Positions 1-8,599 are shown, numbered from the stretch's first letter. The stretch is 56,419 nt of DNA from an uncultured Clostridia bacterium (GCA_934247225.1 CAKQJE010000016.1:1-56419), one strand, 5' to 3'. Notes: generated by a model from the letters alone, not told the origin. Translations and numbers: made by a program.

Positions 1-644
1 ACCATACCCTTTGGCGGGGTGTTTTAAGAAATTCGCGGTAATTTATTATTCCTCTACTATAATTGGAAACTTCCGGCACGAAAGTAAATGGTTTGCACGA
101 AACTTTTTTCATTTTGACAAAGATTTTCTCACTACATATGGACAGTAGAGGGCAAAAACTTCGTATTTTTCGCAAAAGAAAAATGCCCCTCACTTATATA
201 GGACATTTGAATATGAGTTTTACAAGGTTTTAAGAAAAAAGATAATTGAACTTTCTCGTAAATAACAATAGAAAAGCCGAGAGAAAAAACCTCGGCTTAA
301 TTGCTTATAAATAGAAAGCAAAAAATCGCTTTATGATTAAAACTTTTTGAGAGTGTAGCTGCATTTCTTGTTTTATTAAATGATACTAGTACAGGTATTT
401 ACCCGGTGTTTCGGCAGACACTTTCTTTTTGTTTTAGTGATGCGATAACATTATTCATTACACCTTAATGTACCCAGCATTTTCAGCCATATTTATAATG
501 AATTTTTCGACTTGTTATTTTGCTCCGTTTTTTTTGGCTATTTCCGACGGCCTAAGCGGGTTATGGAAATAGTAAAAAGTTGCTACTTTGAAGCCTCCAC
601 ATCCATTGTGCTAAACAATCGGGAAACCCAATTTTCATAACGAA
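1..644. other. AT-rich stretch without a convincing gene
   Basis: No long open frame with a ribosome binding site was found on either strand. The stretch is AT-rich like the rest of the island and lies downstream of the defence operon. Apart from the hairpin at 274-298, only very short frames and scattered T-runs are visible. It probably continues the mobile island past the left edge of the window. Confidence 0.5.
274..298 (-). terminator. Hairpin terminator downstream of the defence operon
   Basis: An 8-bp perfect stem (AAGCCGAG / CTCGGCTT) closes a 9-nt loop. On the minus strand it is followed by TTC and a T-rich stretch. It lies about 350 nt past the last gene of the minus-strand operon and is the first good hairpin there. 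Confidence 0.5.
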
Positions 645-2252
645 TTACTGATTGTTTAAGTCAATATGCAAATACTCCGAACTTGGCAGACCCAAGTTTT
701 CGTTTTCAAACACAATTATCTGTATGCCACATTGTGCAACGTCTTGTAAAAAAGCTGAAACAACTTCATTTATATTTTCCGTTTCAAATAAGGCGACTTT
801 CCATACCGTATCAATTAAAATAAAATTAAAACATGGAATGCCAACAGATTGCATGTGCTTAATAAGTTCTATTATCATTGCAACGGTGCAAAAACCGCGA
901 TACCCTTTCGCAAGATGACCTCTAATTGTACCATTGAATTTAAAGTCAAATTTATTGAAGTCGAAGTCCACATCTTTTTTTGTTAAAACTTTCCATTTTT
1001 TAAGCCTATTTGAAATAGAATCACACATAACTTTTATTTGTGTGGAAAACTCATCTTCGATTTCTTTTGTCGTTTCTACCAATTGTTGAATAGCCGATTC
1101 ACTGCTACTTTTTTTGGTTTTAATAATTGATTTTAGCTTTTCATATGCAAGATAATCTTCAATCTGTGCATTGATTCCTAAAATAGCATCACTCGTTTGA
1201 GTAATATGTTCTTTTATCGTATCTTTTTGTTTGATTAATGACTCTAAATTGTCATTCAAACTTTGAACTTGTTCATCAATAGAATGAAGAGTATTTTGAA
1301 TATCACCGATTAAACCGTGAAGATTCTTTATTTCATCCTGCATGTCATCTATTGGCTGCCATAAGATAGATTGCCCACAGCTTTGGCATTTGATTTCGGA
1401 TTCTTTCATAAAATCATCCAATAATAGGGCAGTTTCTATTTCGGATAATTGATTCTTATATAAATCAGATAACGCACAAAGTTTGTTTTTATTAATTAAG
1501 TGGCATTCGATTTGTTTTTTCCTATCGTTTATTTGATCCGAAACATGCTGTAGTTTTTCATTGTATGATTTCAGTTGTCCTTCGTATTTCTTCTTTTTTT
1601 TTGCAATTTCAGTAAGTGGTTTTGTCACCTGTTTCTCAAGATAGGAAACGACTTTTTTCTCAATGACTGCTTCTTTTTGTTCTTCTTTTGCATCACTAAT
1701 TACATTGTTATCAATTATTTTGCCAGTAATAAAATATTTATAGTAGTTTTTGAGTTTTGTGATTCCGGAATAACCTTCTTCTTCAATAAACGATTTTTCT
1801 TCCGTAATTCTCGATTCGTCAAAAAACAATGTATTTAAGTATTCCGAAACTGTAAAAGTAGTTTCTTGCAATTTTGTCTTACCATTTTTTAAAACTTTTA
1901 TATCTTCGTGCCCAAATAACGCGCCCACTGCTTTCTTGTAAGTTTTTTCGTCTTTGCTGATAAAATCTGTTTGCAAAGATTCCTTAATTTTGCCATCAAA
2001 TGTTTTATTGAGGGCTCTGTAAAACACTTGACCATTGGAAAACGTTAGCTGAACAGCATTTAATCCGCTAAAATGACGCTTCGCTTCTTCGATGTCTATT
2101 TTTTTATTCTCACCTAAAGCATATTCGATAAGCTTAAACATTAAAGTTTTTCCTTTACCCGAAAAACCTGTAATCAATGTAGCCTTATTGCTTGGTTCAA
2201 AACAAATAGGTTGTTCTGCTATTATTTCGATTTTAGTAATTGTGTTATTCAT
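645..2252 (-). CDS. SMC/Rad50-like ABC ATPase, ABC-3C system
   Basis: This 535-aa protein is a Rad50/SMC-style ABC ATPase and probably the motor or sensor of an ABC-three-component conflict system. A Walker A motif (GFSGKGKT, residues 29-36) is at the N-terminus. Residues about 185-400 are Lys/Glu-rich and read as two coiled-coil arms around a CQSC pair (C289, C292), like a zinc hook. The C-terminal half has a degenerate signature (AKGYRGF, 448-454) and a Walker B-like FILID (477-481). The residue after Walker B is Thr instead of the usual Glu, so hydrolysis may be slow or altered. Its ATG overlaps the stop of the preceding gene by 8 nt, which suggests translational coupling. It is the last gene of the operon. 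The ABC-3C assignment rests on architecture and neighbours; an ordinary SMC-like defence ATPase is the alternative. Confidence 0.72.
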   Translation of the reverse strand: MNNTITKIEIIAEQPICFEPSNKATLITGFSGKGKTLMFKLIEYALGENKKIDIEEAKRHFSGLNAVQLTFSNGQVFYRALNKTFDGKIKESLQTDFISKDEKTYKKAVGALFGHEDIKVLKNGKTKLQETTFTVSEYLNTLFFDESRITEEKSFIEEEGYSGITKLKNYYKYFITGKIIDNNVISDAKEEQKEAVIEKKVVSYLEKQVTKPLTEIAKKKKKYEGQLKSYNEKLQHVSDQINDRKKQIECHLINKNKLCALSDLYKNQLSEIETALLLDDFMKESEIKCQSCGQSILWQPIDDMQDEIKNLHGLIGDIQNTLHSIDEQVQSLNDNLESLIKQKDTIKEHITQTSDAILGINAQIEDYLAYEKLKSIIKTKKSSSESAIQQLVETTKEIEDEFSTQIKVMCDSISNRLKKWKVLTKKDVDFDFNKFDFKFNGTIRGHLAKGYRGFCTVAMIIELIKHMQSVGIPCFNFILIDTVWKVALFETENINEVVSAFLQDVAQCGIQIIVFENENLGLPSSEYLHIDLNNQ

Positions 2253-2691
2253 CTGTTTTCACTCCCACATTTCCGTTGACATATTTATCATAAAGGTTTG
2301 AATATGTTATTTTTATGTCTCTAGATTTGAGACACAATTCATGCGCTATTTTCATTATTTTTTTTAGTCTTATTATTGTTAATTCATTGCAATACTCTGA
2401 TGTAAAATGTTCACAAATGGTTGAACACCTGATTGTATCACCTTCGACTATTGCCAAATTAAAAACTTGCATTTTGAGCAGAACATCGTTAATATACTTT
2501 GAATAATACAATATGGAGTTTATATTACGAACGCTACGACTACACAAGCTCCCGTCTTCTTCGCAAAAATCCGAAATTGCCAAATGGTATAACAGATCGG
2601 ACTTTAAGTAATTATACGCAGTATCGATTGAGAGCAATACTGTTAATTTTGCGCAAATCGAATTAACAGCTATTAATTCATTCGTCGTCAT
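2245..2691 (-). CDS. Small middle component of ABC-3C-like system
   Basis: This is an unrecognised 148-aa, mostly helical, soluble protein with no signal peptide. The frame is open from 2721, but the ATG at 2691 has GGAG eight bases upstream and is the better start. It overlaps the end of the nuclease gene by 14 nt and the start of the ATPase gene by 8 nt. A small helical protein between an effector subunit and a coiled-coil ABC ATPase matches the position of the 'middle component' of ABC-three-component systems. The role is inferred from position and size, not from a motif. Several Cys residues are present but form no clear metal site. Confidence 0.55.
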   Translation of the reverse strand: MTTNELIAVNSICAKLTVLLSIDTAYNYLKSDLLYHLAISDFCEEDGSLCSRSVRNINSILYYSKYINDVLLKMQVFNLAIVEGDTIRCSTICEHFTSEYCNELTIIRLKKIMKIAHELCLKSRDIKITYSNLYDKYVNGNVGVKTDE

Positions 2692-3760
2692 CTTCTTTCT
2701 CCCATGATAATTTATCTTCATTTACAAATTTATGGCAAATTCCCGCCTTATCATCTGCACAAACGATATGTAAACTGTAATCTAATGAAACATTATTGGC
2801 AGTTGCCGTCATTGCTCTATCTATAATTGCATTATAGCGTTCAAACATATCATCGAAATGTTTGTTGATCACAGTGGAAATGTTGGATGATACTTCTTTT
2901 TCAAGTTTACTAAATTCATCATTATTACCATAAAGATATTTATCCGTTTCCTCTAAACATAATGCTGAATAATATTGCTCTTTAGCGCTTAAAAGAACCC
3001 TTTTCTTGTTATGTGTAGCTATGGATTTAATCTGCTTATAAAATGCTTTTTCCTCATAATCTTCTTTCGGAATATATTGTCGCTGGATTCTTGATGGGCT
3101 CGAAGAAATAAATCTAAATAACACATATGGACTCATACAGTACTCTTTTATAATATCGTCCAATGCAATTTTGTGTATAAATCGATAGTCATTTATTTCA
3201 TTAAGGTATTGTGCAAATCCGATACTATCCTCTTGAATTCTAAGTCGTTTCAATGCGTTTTTCGCATCTTCGATAAGATGTTGTTTTAAATCTTGTTCTT
3301 TGTCAACTCCTAATAATGGCGCAACTTTCCCGTTAACGCCTTTAAATGCAATTATATAAAGATTGTTTGGTCTCGCAATCTTTGATGTAAACGAATGCCA
3401 AAGAACTTTTATAATGATATCTGTGAATTGCGATAACGTCAATACGGTGTTGTACCTTTTACATTGATAATAGGAAATTTCACCTTTTGTATTTTCAAAA
3501 ATATCAATCCCATCATCTCCTGTTCCGCCTACTCGACTTAGTGTAGTATCTTCTGTGAGTTTCTTTTTACAATATTTGAGCCATTCAAGAATAAATTGCT
3601 CAAACTCTTCACCGCTATACGCACTAACTATATTGGTTGCTTGCATAATAGACCCTTTTTGCGAATCATCCAAAGCAGGAAGTGCTATATCTCTATATTG
3701 TTTTATCTCGTTCATGTTTGTATCCACTTTTCGCAGTCCTATCACTTTAGATTCTATCAC
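2678..3760 (-). CDS. REase-fold (Mrr-like) nuclease component of ABC-3C-like system
   Basis: A 360-aa protein whose N-terminal third has the pattern of a Mrr-type restriction-endonuclease fold. It shows acidic residues in the first helix (SGEEFEQF, about 49-56), then GGTGDDGID with the likely catalytic D86, then YYQCK with Q99 and K101, a D-x(n)-QxK active site. The remaining ~250 residues are helical, unrecognised, and probably hold the domain that contacts the partner proteins. The predicted GTG start at 3760 overlaps the specificity gene by 14 nt; the in-frame ATG at 3715 is possible, and neither has a strong ribosome binding site. The nearby RM already has its own nuclease, so this looks like a separate effector. 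Family knowledge: ABC-3C effectors often carry REase domains. Confidence 0.65.
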   Translation of the reverse strand: MIESKVIGLRKVDTNMNEIKQYRDIALPALDDSQKGSIMQATNIVSAYSGEEFEQFILEWLKYCKKKLTEDTTLSRVGGTGDDGIDIFENTKGEISYYQCKRYNTVLTLSQFTDIIIKVLWHSFTSKIARPNNLYIIAFKGVNGKVAPLLGVDKEQDLKQHLIEDAKNALKRLRIQEDSIGFAQYLNEINDYRFIHKIALDDIIKEYCMSPYVLFRFISSSPSRIQRQYIPKEDYEEKAFYKQIKSIATHNKKRVLLSAKEQYYSALCLEETDKYLYGNNDEFSKLEKEVSSNISTVINKHFDDMFERYNAIIDRAMTATANNVSLDYSLHIVCADDKAGICHKFVNEDKLSWEKEDDDE

Positions 3761-4799
3761 TAAATGGTAGAGACTTTATATAAGTCTCCATCCATTCCCA
3801 ATCCGGCAAGTAGCCTTCATCGGAAACAGTATGGCTATCATCAATAATAGGTTTGCCATCCTGCTTTTTTGCAGGAAGATGTAATTTTGTATTCTTGATA
3901 GAATCCATTAAAAATGCTCTACCATATGAATAACGATAACGCTCTTTTCTTAATAAACTTACAATAAACATACCAGTATACTTGTTTAGCCAGTCTGCAC
4001 GAATGACAATGATGTGATCTCCGTTTACAAAGGGTTCGCTTTGATATGCTATAGTGGATGTGGTATCTCCAACAGTAATCGCATTCCCTTCTTCAATATC
4101 AGAAAAATCGCTTTTCATCGCATAACAGTCGATACTATTATTCTCTTCCGTTCTTGATATAAAATGAATAAAACCCTCTTTCCAAACATCGCTTGTTACA
4201 AGCTCTGTTTTGCTGTAAGCTTTTGCTTTATAAATGTTTTCCTCTGTTATTAAGCGACCAAAATAAAAAGATTCCCACTTTTTGTAATCAAAGGAAATAT
4301 CCCCAACTTTTTTTGTAGATGTAACGGCTTGACTTTTCAAAGATGAAATGTATTTTTCCATATATGACCAGTCTGGTTTACCATCTTTTGTAGGAAGCTT
4401 AACCATCGTTTCATTCATAGAATCAAGCACCCATTTACGACCATAACAGTATCTGTATTGTTCTTGCTTAAGAATTGTACAGATAAAAAGTGCCATGTTA
4501 CGATTGAAGGATATGGTTTTATCGCGGAAATAAAGGACATTAACATCATCAGTCGCCCAAAAAGGAATCGGCTGATAGAAGGCCTGCCCAACTGATCCAT
4601 TGTAACTTAAAGAAATAGTGTTACCTTCATGAATTGGTGCTTGCCCAATATAATTAGATACACCATTATTGGAATCGATAGCTCCTATGTATGGAGTCGT
4701 TCCTTCCGTTTGATCTTCTGAAGTTAGACGTTTACCCTTTTTGATTTCAAACAAATCGCCCAACCGATATTCTTTCCATTCACTAATGTTAAGATTCAT
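3747..4799 (-). CDS. Restriction-modification specificity subunit, two TRDs
   Basis: This 350-aa S subunit contains two target-recognition domains. The first begins with WKEYRLGDLFEIKKGKRL near residue 8. The second runs from about 170 (YKKWESFYFGRLI). Each half ends in a similar segment: PDWSYMEKYISSL at about 142 and PDWEWMETYIKSLP at the C-terminus. The protein selects the bipartite DNA site for the methyltransferase-nuclease encoded upstream. Its length is close to the ~340 aa of BcgI-type B subunits, and it has only short helices between the TRDs. The start overlaps the end of the methyltransferase gene by 11 nt, so the pair is probably made in a fixed ratio. No frame damage was seen. 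Confidence 0.85.
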   Translation of the reverse strand: MNLNISEWKEYRLGDLFEIKKGKRLTSEDQTEGTTPYIGAIDSNNGVSNYIGQAPIHEGNTISLSYNGSVGQAFYQPIPFWATDDVNVLYFRDKTISFNRNMALFICTILKQEQYRYCYGRKWVLDSMNETMVKLPTKDGKPDWSYMEKYISSLKSQAVTSTKKVGDISFDYKKWESFYFGRLITEENIYKAKAYSKTELVTSDVWKEGFIHFISRTEENNSIDCYAMKSDFSDIEEGNAITVGDTTSTIAYQSEPFVNGDHIIVIRADWLNKYTGMFIVSLLRKERYRYSYGRAFLMDSIKNTKLHLPAKKQDGKPIIDDSHTVSDEGYLPDWEWMETYIKSLPFSDRI

Positions 4800-6660
4800 A
4801 AACTGTTCCTTCCTTTACTAAAAATGAAAGATAATCGTTGATTGTTTGTTGAAAATCTTGTCCCGTCAGCGTGGAATAGTCTGTTTCCATATATGCTTCC
4901 GCAAGCCACTCATCTTTCCACGTTACCTTGTGCATAACGGACAATCCGGGAACGACCTTTTTATTTCTATAAAGATCTAGCCATAGTTCTTCTGTTTTTA
5001 CCCAAAGACTATTTCCTTCCGAGTCAGTTTTCTCAACTCGACCGAGTCCTTTTCGTTTAATAAATTTATCATCTTTATAATAACCGAAGAAAGTTTCTTT
5101 GTTGGCTCTTTCGTGCTTTTGCGATAAATCAAAAATCATACAACATGCTACCGCCGACGCTCCGGGATAAAACATTTCATTAGGCAAAGAAAATACAGCA
5201 TCAAGCGTATAATTGTCCAACATTCTCTTTTTGAATTCTTTTGTTTCTCCACTATTCCCGATAGCAGCTTGCATAGGGAGAAGGACTGCAATCTTACAAG
5301 GTTTCGAAACATGTTTTGCAACAAATTCAACAAAATGCAAACCCTTTGACGGATCTTCTTTTTGGTTTGCACTCCAATTCTTTGTATATTCGGGATTACA
5401 ACATTTTTTAGTCGCATTGTAAGGCGGATTCATCAAAACAACATTAATGTTATTATCCGAAATCCACTTTGCCTTATCGAACATAGATGCTTGTATGACG
5501 TTTGAGTTTCCATCACCGTGAATCAACATATTTGTAGAGGACAGTCCAAAGGCGCCGTCTTCATATTCAATGCCAAAAATCTGTCCTTTCTTTACATCTT
5601 CTCTTTCGCCTTCTGTATCACAATCATCCATTGCATCGGTCATTGCTCTAACCAAGAAAGCTCCACTCCCGCAACAAGGATCTAAAACACGAGAATTCTT
5701 GTTTACGCCAACGGCTTTGCTCATAAAGTCGCAAATATGGTCAGGAGTAAAAGCCTGATTCTTATCAGATTTACCAACATATTTGTTGAACGTCGTAAAG
5801 AAGAGGTTTAATAAATCTTGCCCTGCAGTACTTTTATCGTTAATATATGGAACGACATTTGTATCGATATATTCTAAAATCTCTTTTAATTCTTCATAAG
5901 TAAGACTTTCAACATCTTGGTCGCCGAGAACTTTATTATTAAGTATTGTCAATTTACTCGCTTTGTTTATATTGACCGTCCCACTCTTCGTTAGCAGACC
6001 TTCGAGAATATCTTTAATGTTTTTTAAAACAACTTTTTCAGGAGAAAGCTCCTTGCCCGTAGTGGGATCTATTGTTGCTTTAATGTCTTTATAAACCAAG
6101 CCATTCTTCAACGCAAGAAGACACGTTCCAACAAATTGACTACGCAATTTCTCGTTAATACCATCCGAATGCAATTTTTCGTTTAATTGCTTGATAGAAT
6201 CAACAATTTTAATCTTATCGTTTACCTTGCCAAAACACAAGTTTTCATACTCTTCAAACATACGAATAACGGTTTCGGTCGACACCTTATGCTCGTCATC
6301 AATAATAACCGATTGACCGTACCAAACCCAAACATCGTCGCCTTCGGTTTCTGCCAAGATAGCAACGATTTTTTTATCTGAGTAAGCCTTTTCAAATCTT
6401 ACATAATCCTGAAGCTGTCCTTGTATTTTTGCCTTATCCCAACGACTAAATCTGTTCTTGCACTCAACCAAGATTACCAAGCGATCATTGGTAAATCTGA
6501 TATCCAAAAACTGATGCTTCGTTCCAATCGTTGCTTTTTGATAATCTTTTATATCTTTCCCTACAGACTTTAATGCCTGAACATAACTAAATTCACCATT
6601 CTCGGTGTTCCCAACATGATATTTGGTGCCAATTCGATCTATAATATCGTGTCTATTCAT
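4789..6660 (-). CDS. BcgI-like Type IIB nuclease-methyltransferase subunit
   Basis: A 623-aa fusion of an N-terminal PD-(D/E)xK nuclease and an N6-adenine methyltransferase of the HsdM/gamma class. The nuclease signature is FLDIRF with D53 followed by VECK (E66, K68). A helical linker covers about 150-300. The AdoMet-binding motif I is VLDPCCGSGAF (325-335), and the catalytic motif is NPPY (411-414). Both active sites look complete, so with the S subunit this can be a self-sufficient cut-and-modify enzyme without HsdR. Length and partner match BcgI (about 637 aa plus 341 aa). The start at 6660 has AGGAG just upstream. A Type I HsdM with an extra N-terminal domain is the less likely reading, because ECK sits exactly where a nuclease would need it. 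Confidence 0.8.
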   Translation of the reverse strand: MNRHDIIDRIGTKYHVGNTENGEFSYVQALKSVGKDIKDYQKATIGTKHQFLDIRFTNDRLVILVECKNRFSRWDKAKIQGQLQDYVRFEKAYSDKKIVAILAETEGDDVWVWYGQSVIIDDEHKVSTETVIRMFEEYENLCFGKVNDKIKIVDSIKQLNEKLHSDGINEKLRSQFVGTCLLALKNGLVYKDIKATIDPTTGKELSPEKVVLKNIKDILEGLLTKSGTVNINKASKLTILNNKVLGDQDVESLTYEELKEILEYIDTNVVPYINDKSTAGQDLLNLFFTTFNKYVGKSDKNQAFTPDHICDFMSKAVGVNKNSRVLDPCCGSGAFLVRAMTDAMDDCDTEGEREDVKKGQIFGIEYEDGAFGLSSTNMLIHGDGNSNVIQASMFDKAKWISDNNINVVLMNPPYNATKKCCNPEYTKNWSANQKEDPSKGLHFVEFVAKHVSKPCKIAVLLPMQAAIGNSGETKEFKKRMLDNYTLDAVFSLPNEMFYPGASAVACCMIFDLSQKHERANKETFFGYYKDDKFIKRKGLGRVEKTDSEGNSLWVKTEELWLDLYRNKKVVPGLSVMHKVTWKDEWLAEAYMETDYSTLTGQDFQQTINDYLSFLVKEGTVYES

Positions 6661-6661
6661 C

Positions 6662-6733
6662 TTATTCTCCTAATACTTTATTTGCTTTGGTTTTCAATAC
6701 TATTAAACCAATCTCATTCTTTACAATATTCAT
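6662..6733 (-). CDS. Possible 23-aa coupled leader peptide
   Basis: A 23-codon frame begins MNIVKNE and ends VLGE. Its ATG overlaps the stop of the XRE gene as ATGA, and its stop lies one base before the ATG of the RM gene, with the RM ribosome binding site inside its last codons. It has no ribosome binding site of its own. It could pass ribosomes from the regulator to the RM gene, or it could be chance in an AT-rich gap. Confidence 0.25.
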   Translation of the reverse strand: MNIVKNEIGLIVLKTKANKVLGE

Positions 6734-6939
6734 TGTTCTGTGCCAACAATTTCAACAATGTCATTTAGTTCACATTGAAGTGCCGCACAAATCTTTACGA
6801 GTATTTCAGTATTGACGTTCTCGTTCCTGCCGAGTTTTGCCATTGCCGTAGTAGTAATACCAGTTGCCTTGCGCAAATCCTCTTTTTTCATATCCTTATC
6901 AATAAGAAGTTTCCATAATTTTTTATAACTGACTGCCAT
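6730..6939 (-). CDS. XRE/Cro-type transcriptional regulator of the defence operon
   Basis: A 69-aa single-domain helix-turn-helix protein of the small Cro/C1 (YozG-like) type. It begins MAVSYKKLWKLLIDKDM, and KKEDLRKATGITTTAMAKL is the expected HTH. The frame is open to 7008, but the ATG at 6939 has AAGGAG at good spacing, and the longer frame would overlap the -35 and -10 boxes of the promoter. It is the first gene of the operon and lies just downstream of a promoter with a perfect palindrome next to it. It therefore probably represses its own operon, like the controller proteins of many RM systems that delay nuclease expression. That control role is inferred. Confidence 0.8.
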   Translation of the reverse strand: MAVSYKKLWKLLIDKDMKKEDLRKATGITTTAMAKLGRNENVNTEILVKICAALQCELNDIVEIVGTEQ

Positions 6940-6979
6940 TTCCTGCTCCTTACAAAATTTGTCGATGAGTTTTGATATT

Positions 6980-7008
6980 ATTTTACCATTAAGACCTTTG
7001 TTTGTCAA
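6980..7008 (-). promoter_or_regulatory. Sigma-70 type promoter of the defence operon
   Basis: On the minus strand TTGACA (7008-7003), a 17-nt spacer and TAAAAT (6985-6980) form a near-consensus promoter. The expected start of transcription is near 6973, about 35 nt before the XRE start codon. Confidence 0.75.
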
Positions 7009-7010
7009 GG

Positions 7011-7033
7011 TTTTCTCTATATTTTAGAGAAAA
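7011..7033. promoter_or_regulatory. Palindromic operator next to the -35 box
   Basis: The arms TTTTCTCTA and TAGAGAAAA are a perfect 9-bp inverted repeat with a 5-nt spacer. The palindrome touches the upstream edge of the -35 box of the XRE promoter. It fits a dimeric HTH regulator, most simply the XRE protein of this operon. Confidence 0.6.
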
Positions 7034-7621
7034 TTTTAAAATAGTTACCACATAAAATATAGAAATGGGAAAAGAAATTGAAAGCGAAAATCAAAGTTAA
7101 AACTCAATCAAAAGTTCAATGAGAGTGGCACTCGTGCCGCCAAGTGAAACCTAAATCGAATACGAAAGTGTTCGGTTTGGGTTTTTCTTTTTCAAAAATT
7201 CAGGGTTTATCTGCGTTTTTCGGTTATCTGTGTGCCGTCATTGCGGTCTTTTCGGGGTTCGTAGGCTAAAGTTCGTATCACTTTATCCGTAGCAGTTGCA
7301 GACGGTTTTATGCCGCGAAAGGTTCTTGACGTGAGAAAGGAGTGTGTCAGGCTACACGGAAGTCAACGAACAGCACAAAAATTGTTGCGTAATGTAACAA
7401 GAGGTTACGCGTCAATTTGCCGCATAACTTTAAAAACGAGTAGAATTCAATATAAATTTAATTTTAATACTTAAAGGTTTTCTGTAACAATTTATTGCCG
7501 TTGACTTACGATTTTCACTGCGCTACAACCACTGGCGACGAAAGGCGATAAATCGGACGTAAAAAAAGAATGGTCGCCACCAACCATTCTAAATTTCTGC
7601 TATATCAGAAGGCAAAAAGTA
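7034..7621. other. Intergenic region with hairpins, no convincing gene
   Basis: This 588-nt stretch lies between the defence operon and the HNH gene. It contains a GTGGCA / TGCCGC hairpin (7125-7140), a strong plus-strand terminator (7147-7186), and a 54-codon plus-strand frame (7310-7474, starting MPRKVLDVRKECVR) without a ribosome binding site. The frame is not a recognised family. The stretch could carry a small plus-strand RNA or be debris of the mobile element. Confidence 0.4.
7147..7186 (+). terminator. Strong rho-independent terminator, plus strand
   Basis: A 17-bp stem (7147-7163 with 7168-7184) closes a GAAA tetraloop and runs into TTTTTCTTTTT. Three G-U pairs are possible only on the plus-strand RNA, so the terminator acts on plus-strand transcription. 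No plus-strand gene is visible upstream of it. Confidence 0.8.
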
Positions 7622-8575
7622 TTACTTTCCGTTAACCTCCTTTTCTAAATTCTTGCTTAAATTTGTGTATGTGTAGTCATATTTATTGTATTTATAAGAC
7701 CCAAAACTCAAATCAGGCTCCCGAGTTTTCGCCTCGGTATTGATATAAACGAGTTCGCTTATAAATAAAGCATTATCAAGATCAAGTCGGCCGTCTATAT
7801 CATTAAAATTGATTTTTTGAGCCTCAAGATACATATCCTGCTTTTCTTCAAAATGGTTTACTTGATAGAAGATATCGTATTCAGTAACATAGTCCATCGG
7901 AACAAAATAATTCTTTATGTAACTATTTAGTAGAATACATTTATCAAGCAAAGCAGAAACATCTTCTTTTGTCGGCATATCATAATTTGTTGCGATTACT
8001 TTTGTTTCCTCACTGCGGTAACTTTTTGACATTGAATAAGAGATATTCTCTTCATTAAGGAATTTTTCAATGAAATCGATTACTGCGGTATTACTGACGT
8101 TTTGCAGCCGAATCAAAACAGAGCCAACCCACCTCGCTTTATTTTGTATACCTTTCAATTGCTTAAAAAAACGTACGCCTGCGGCAGAGTCGTAAAAATT
8201 CACATCCGAAATATCGTTTGTTTTGGTCTGCTCAGTTGTTTTTGCGACCTTTTTGATTTCGTAATGATTTTCAACTTTAACTATTTCAAATTTAATTCCG
8301 TTTGCCATGAAACACGGGAATTTGTCTGCTTTCTCATCATTTGTTGAAATATGACAACAAATTAAATTGTAATCGGCAGTTTTCCCGCCCTTGCTTTGTG
8401 GTAATATATGGTCAACATTCCAACCATATTCACTGTTACGGTCATTATATGCGCCTTTTGCAATTTCACGCCCAGTAAAATCTATTACCTTTGTTTTTTT
8501 GCCAAAGGACTTACTCCAAAGACGCATCGCCGTTTCTCGGTTTAAGTCCATAAATTGTGTTTTTTTCTTTGCCAT
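7622..8575 (-). CDS. HNH endonuclease domain protein
   Basis: A 317-aa protein with an HNH nuclease core: VDHILPQSKGG (D55, H56), then YNLICCH (N70, H75) and STNDEK (N79). It begins MAKKKTQFMDLNRET. The C-terminal ~220 residues are unrecognised and may give target or partner recognition. It is a solitary minus-strand gene between the recombinase remnant and the defence operon, so it is probably island cargo: a homing-type, anti-phage or restriction nuclease. The ATG at 8575 has no nearby ribosome binding site. The only AGGAGG lies about 22 nt upstream, inside a hairpin. The nuclease call is firm; the biological role is unknown. Confidence 0.7.
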   Translation of the reverse strand: MAKKKTQFMDLNRETAMRLWSKSFGKKTKVIDFTGREIAKGAYNDRNSEYGWNVDHILPQSKGGKTADYNLICCHISTNDEKADKFPCFMANGIKFEIVKVENHYEIKKVAKTTEQTKTNDISDVNFYDSAAGVRFFKQLKGIQNKARWVGSVLIRLQNVSNTAVIDFIEKFLNEENISYSMSKSYRSEETKVIATNYDMPTKEDVSALLDKCILLNSYIKNYFVPMDYVTEYDIFYQVNHFEEKQDMYLEAQKINFNDIDGRLDLDNALFISELVYINTEAKTREPDLSFGSYKYNKYDYTYTNLSKNLEKEVNGK

Positions 8576-8599
8576 AACAATTATGGAAAGATACTTTGC

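Noticed and set aside
116..145. TTGACA-like promoter near the left edge
   Set aside because: The -10 (TATGGA) is poor and no gene follows on the plus strand.
4789..6660. A Type I RM system with a missing HsdR
   Set aside because: The methyltransferase has its own N-terminal nuclease motif (D53, E66, K68), as in BcgI-type enzymes, so no HsdR is needed.
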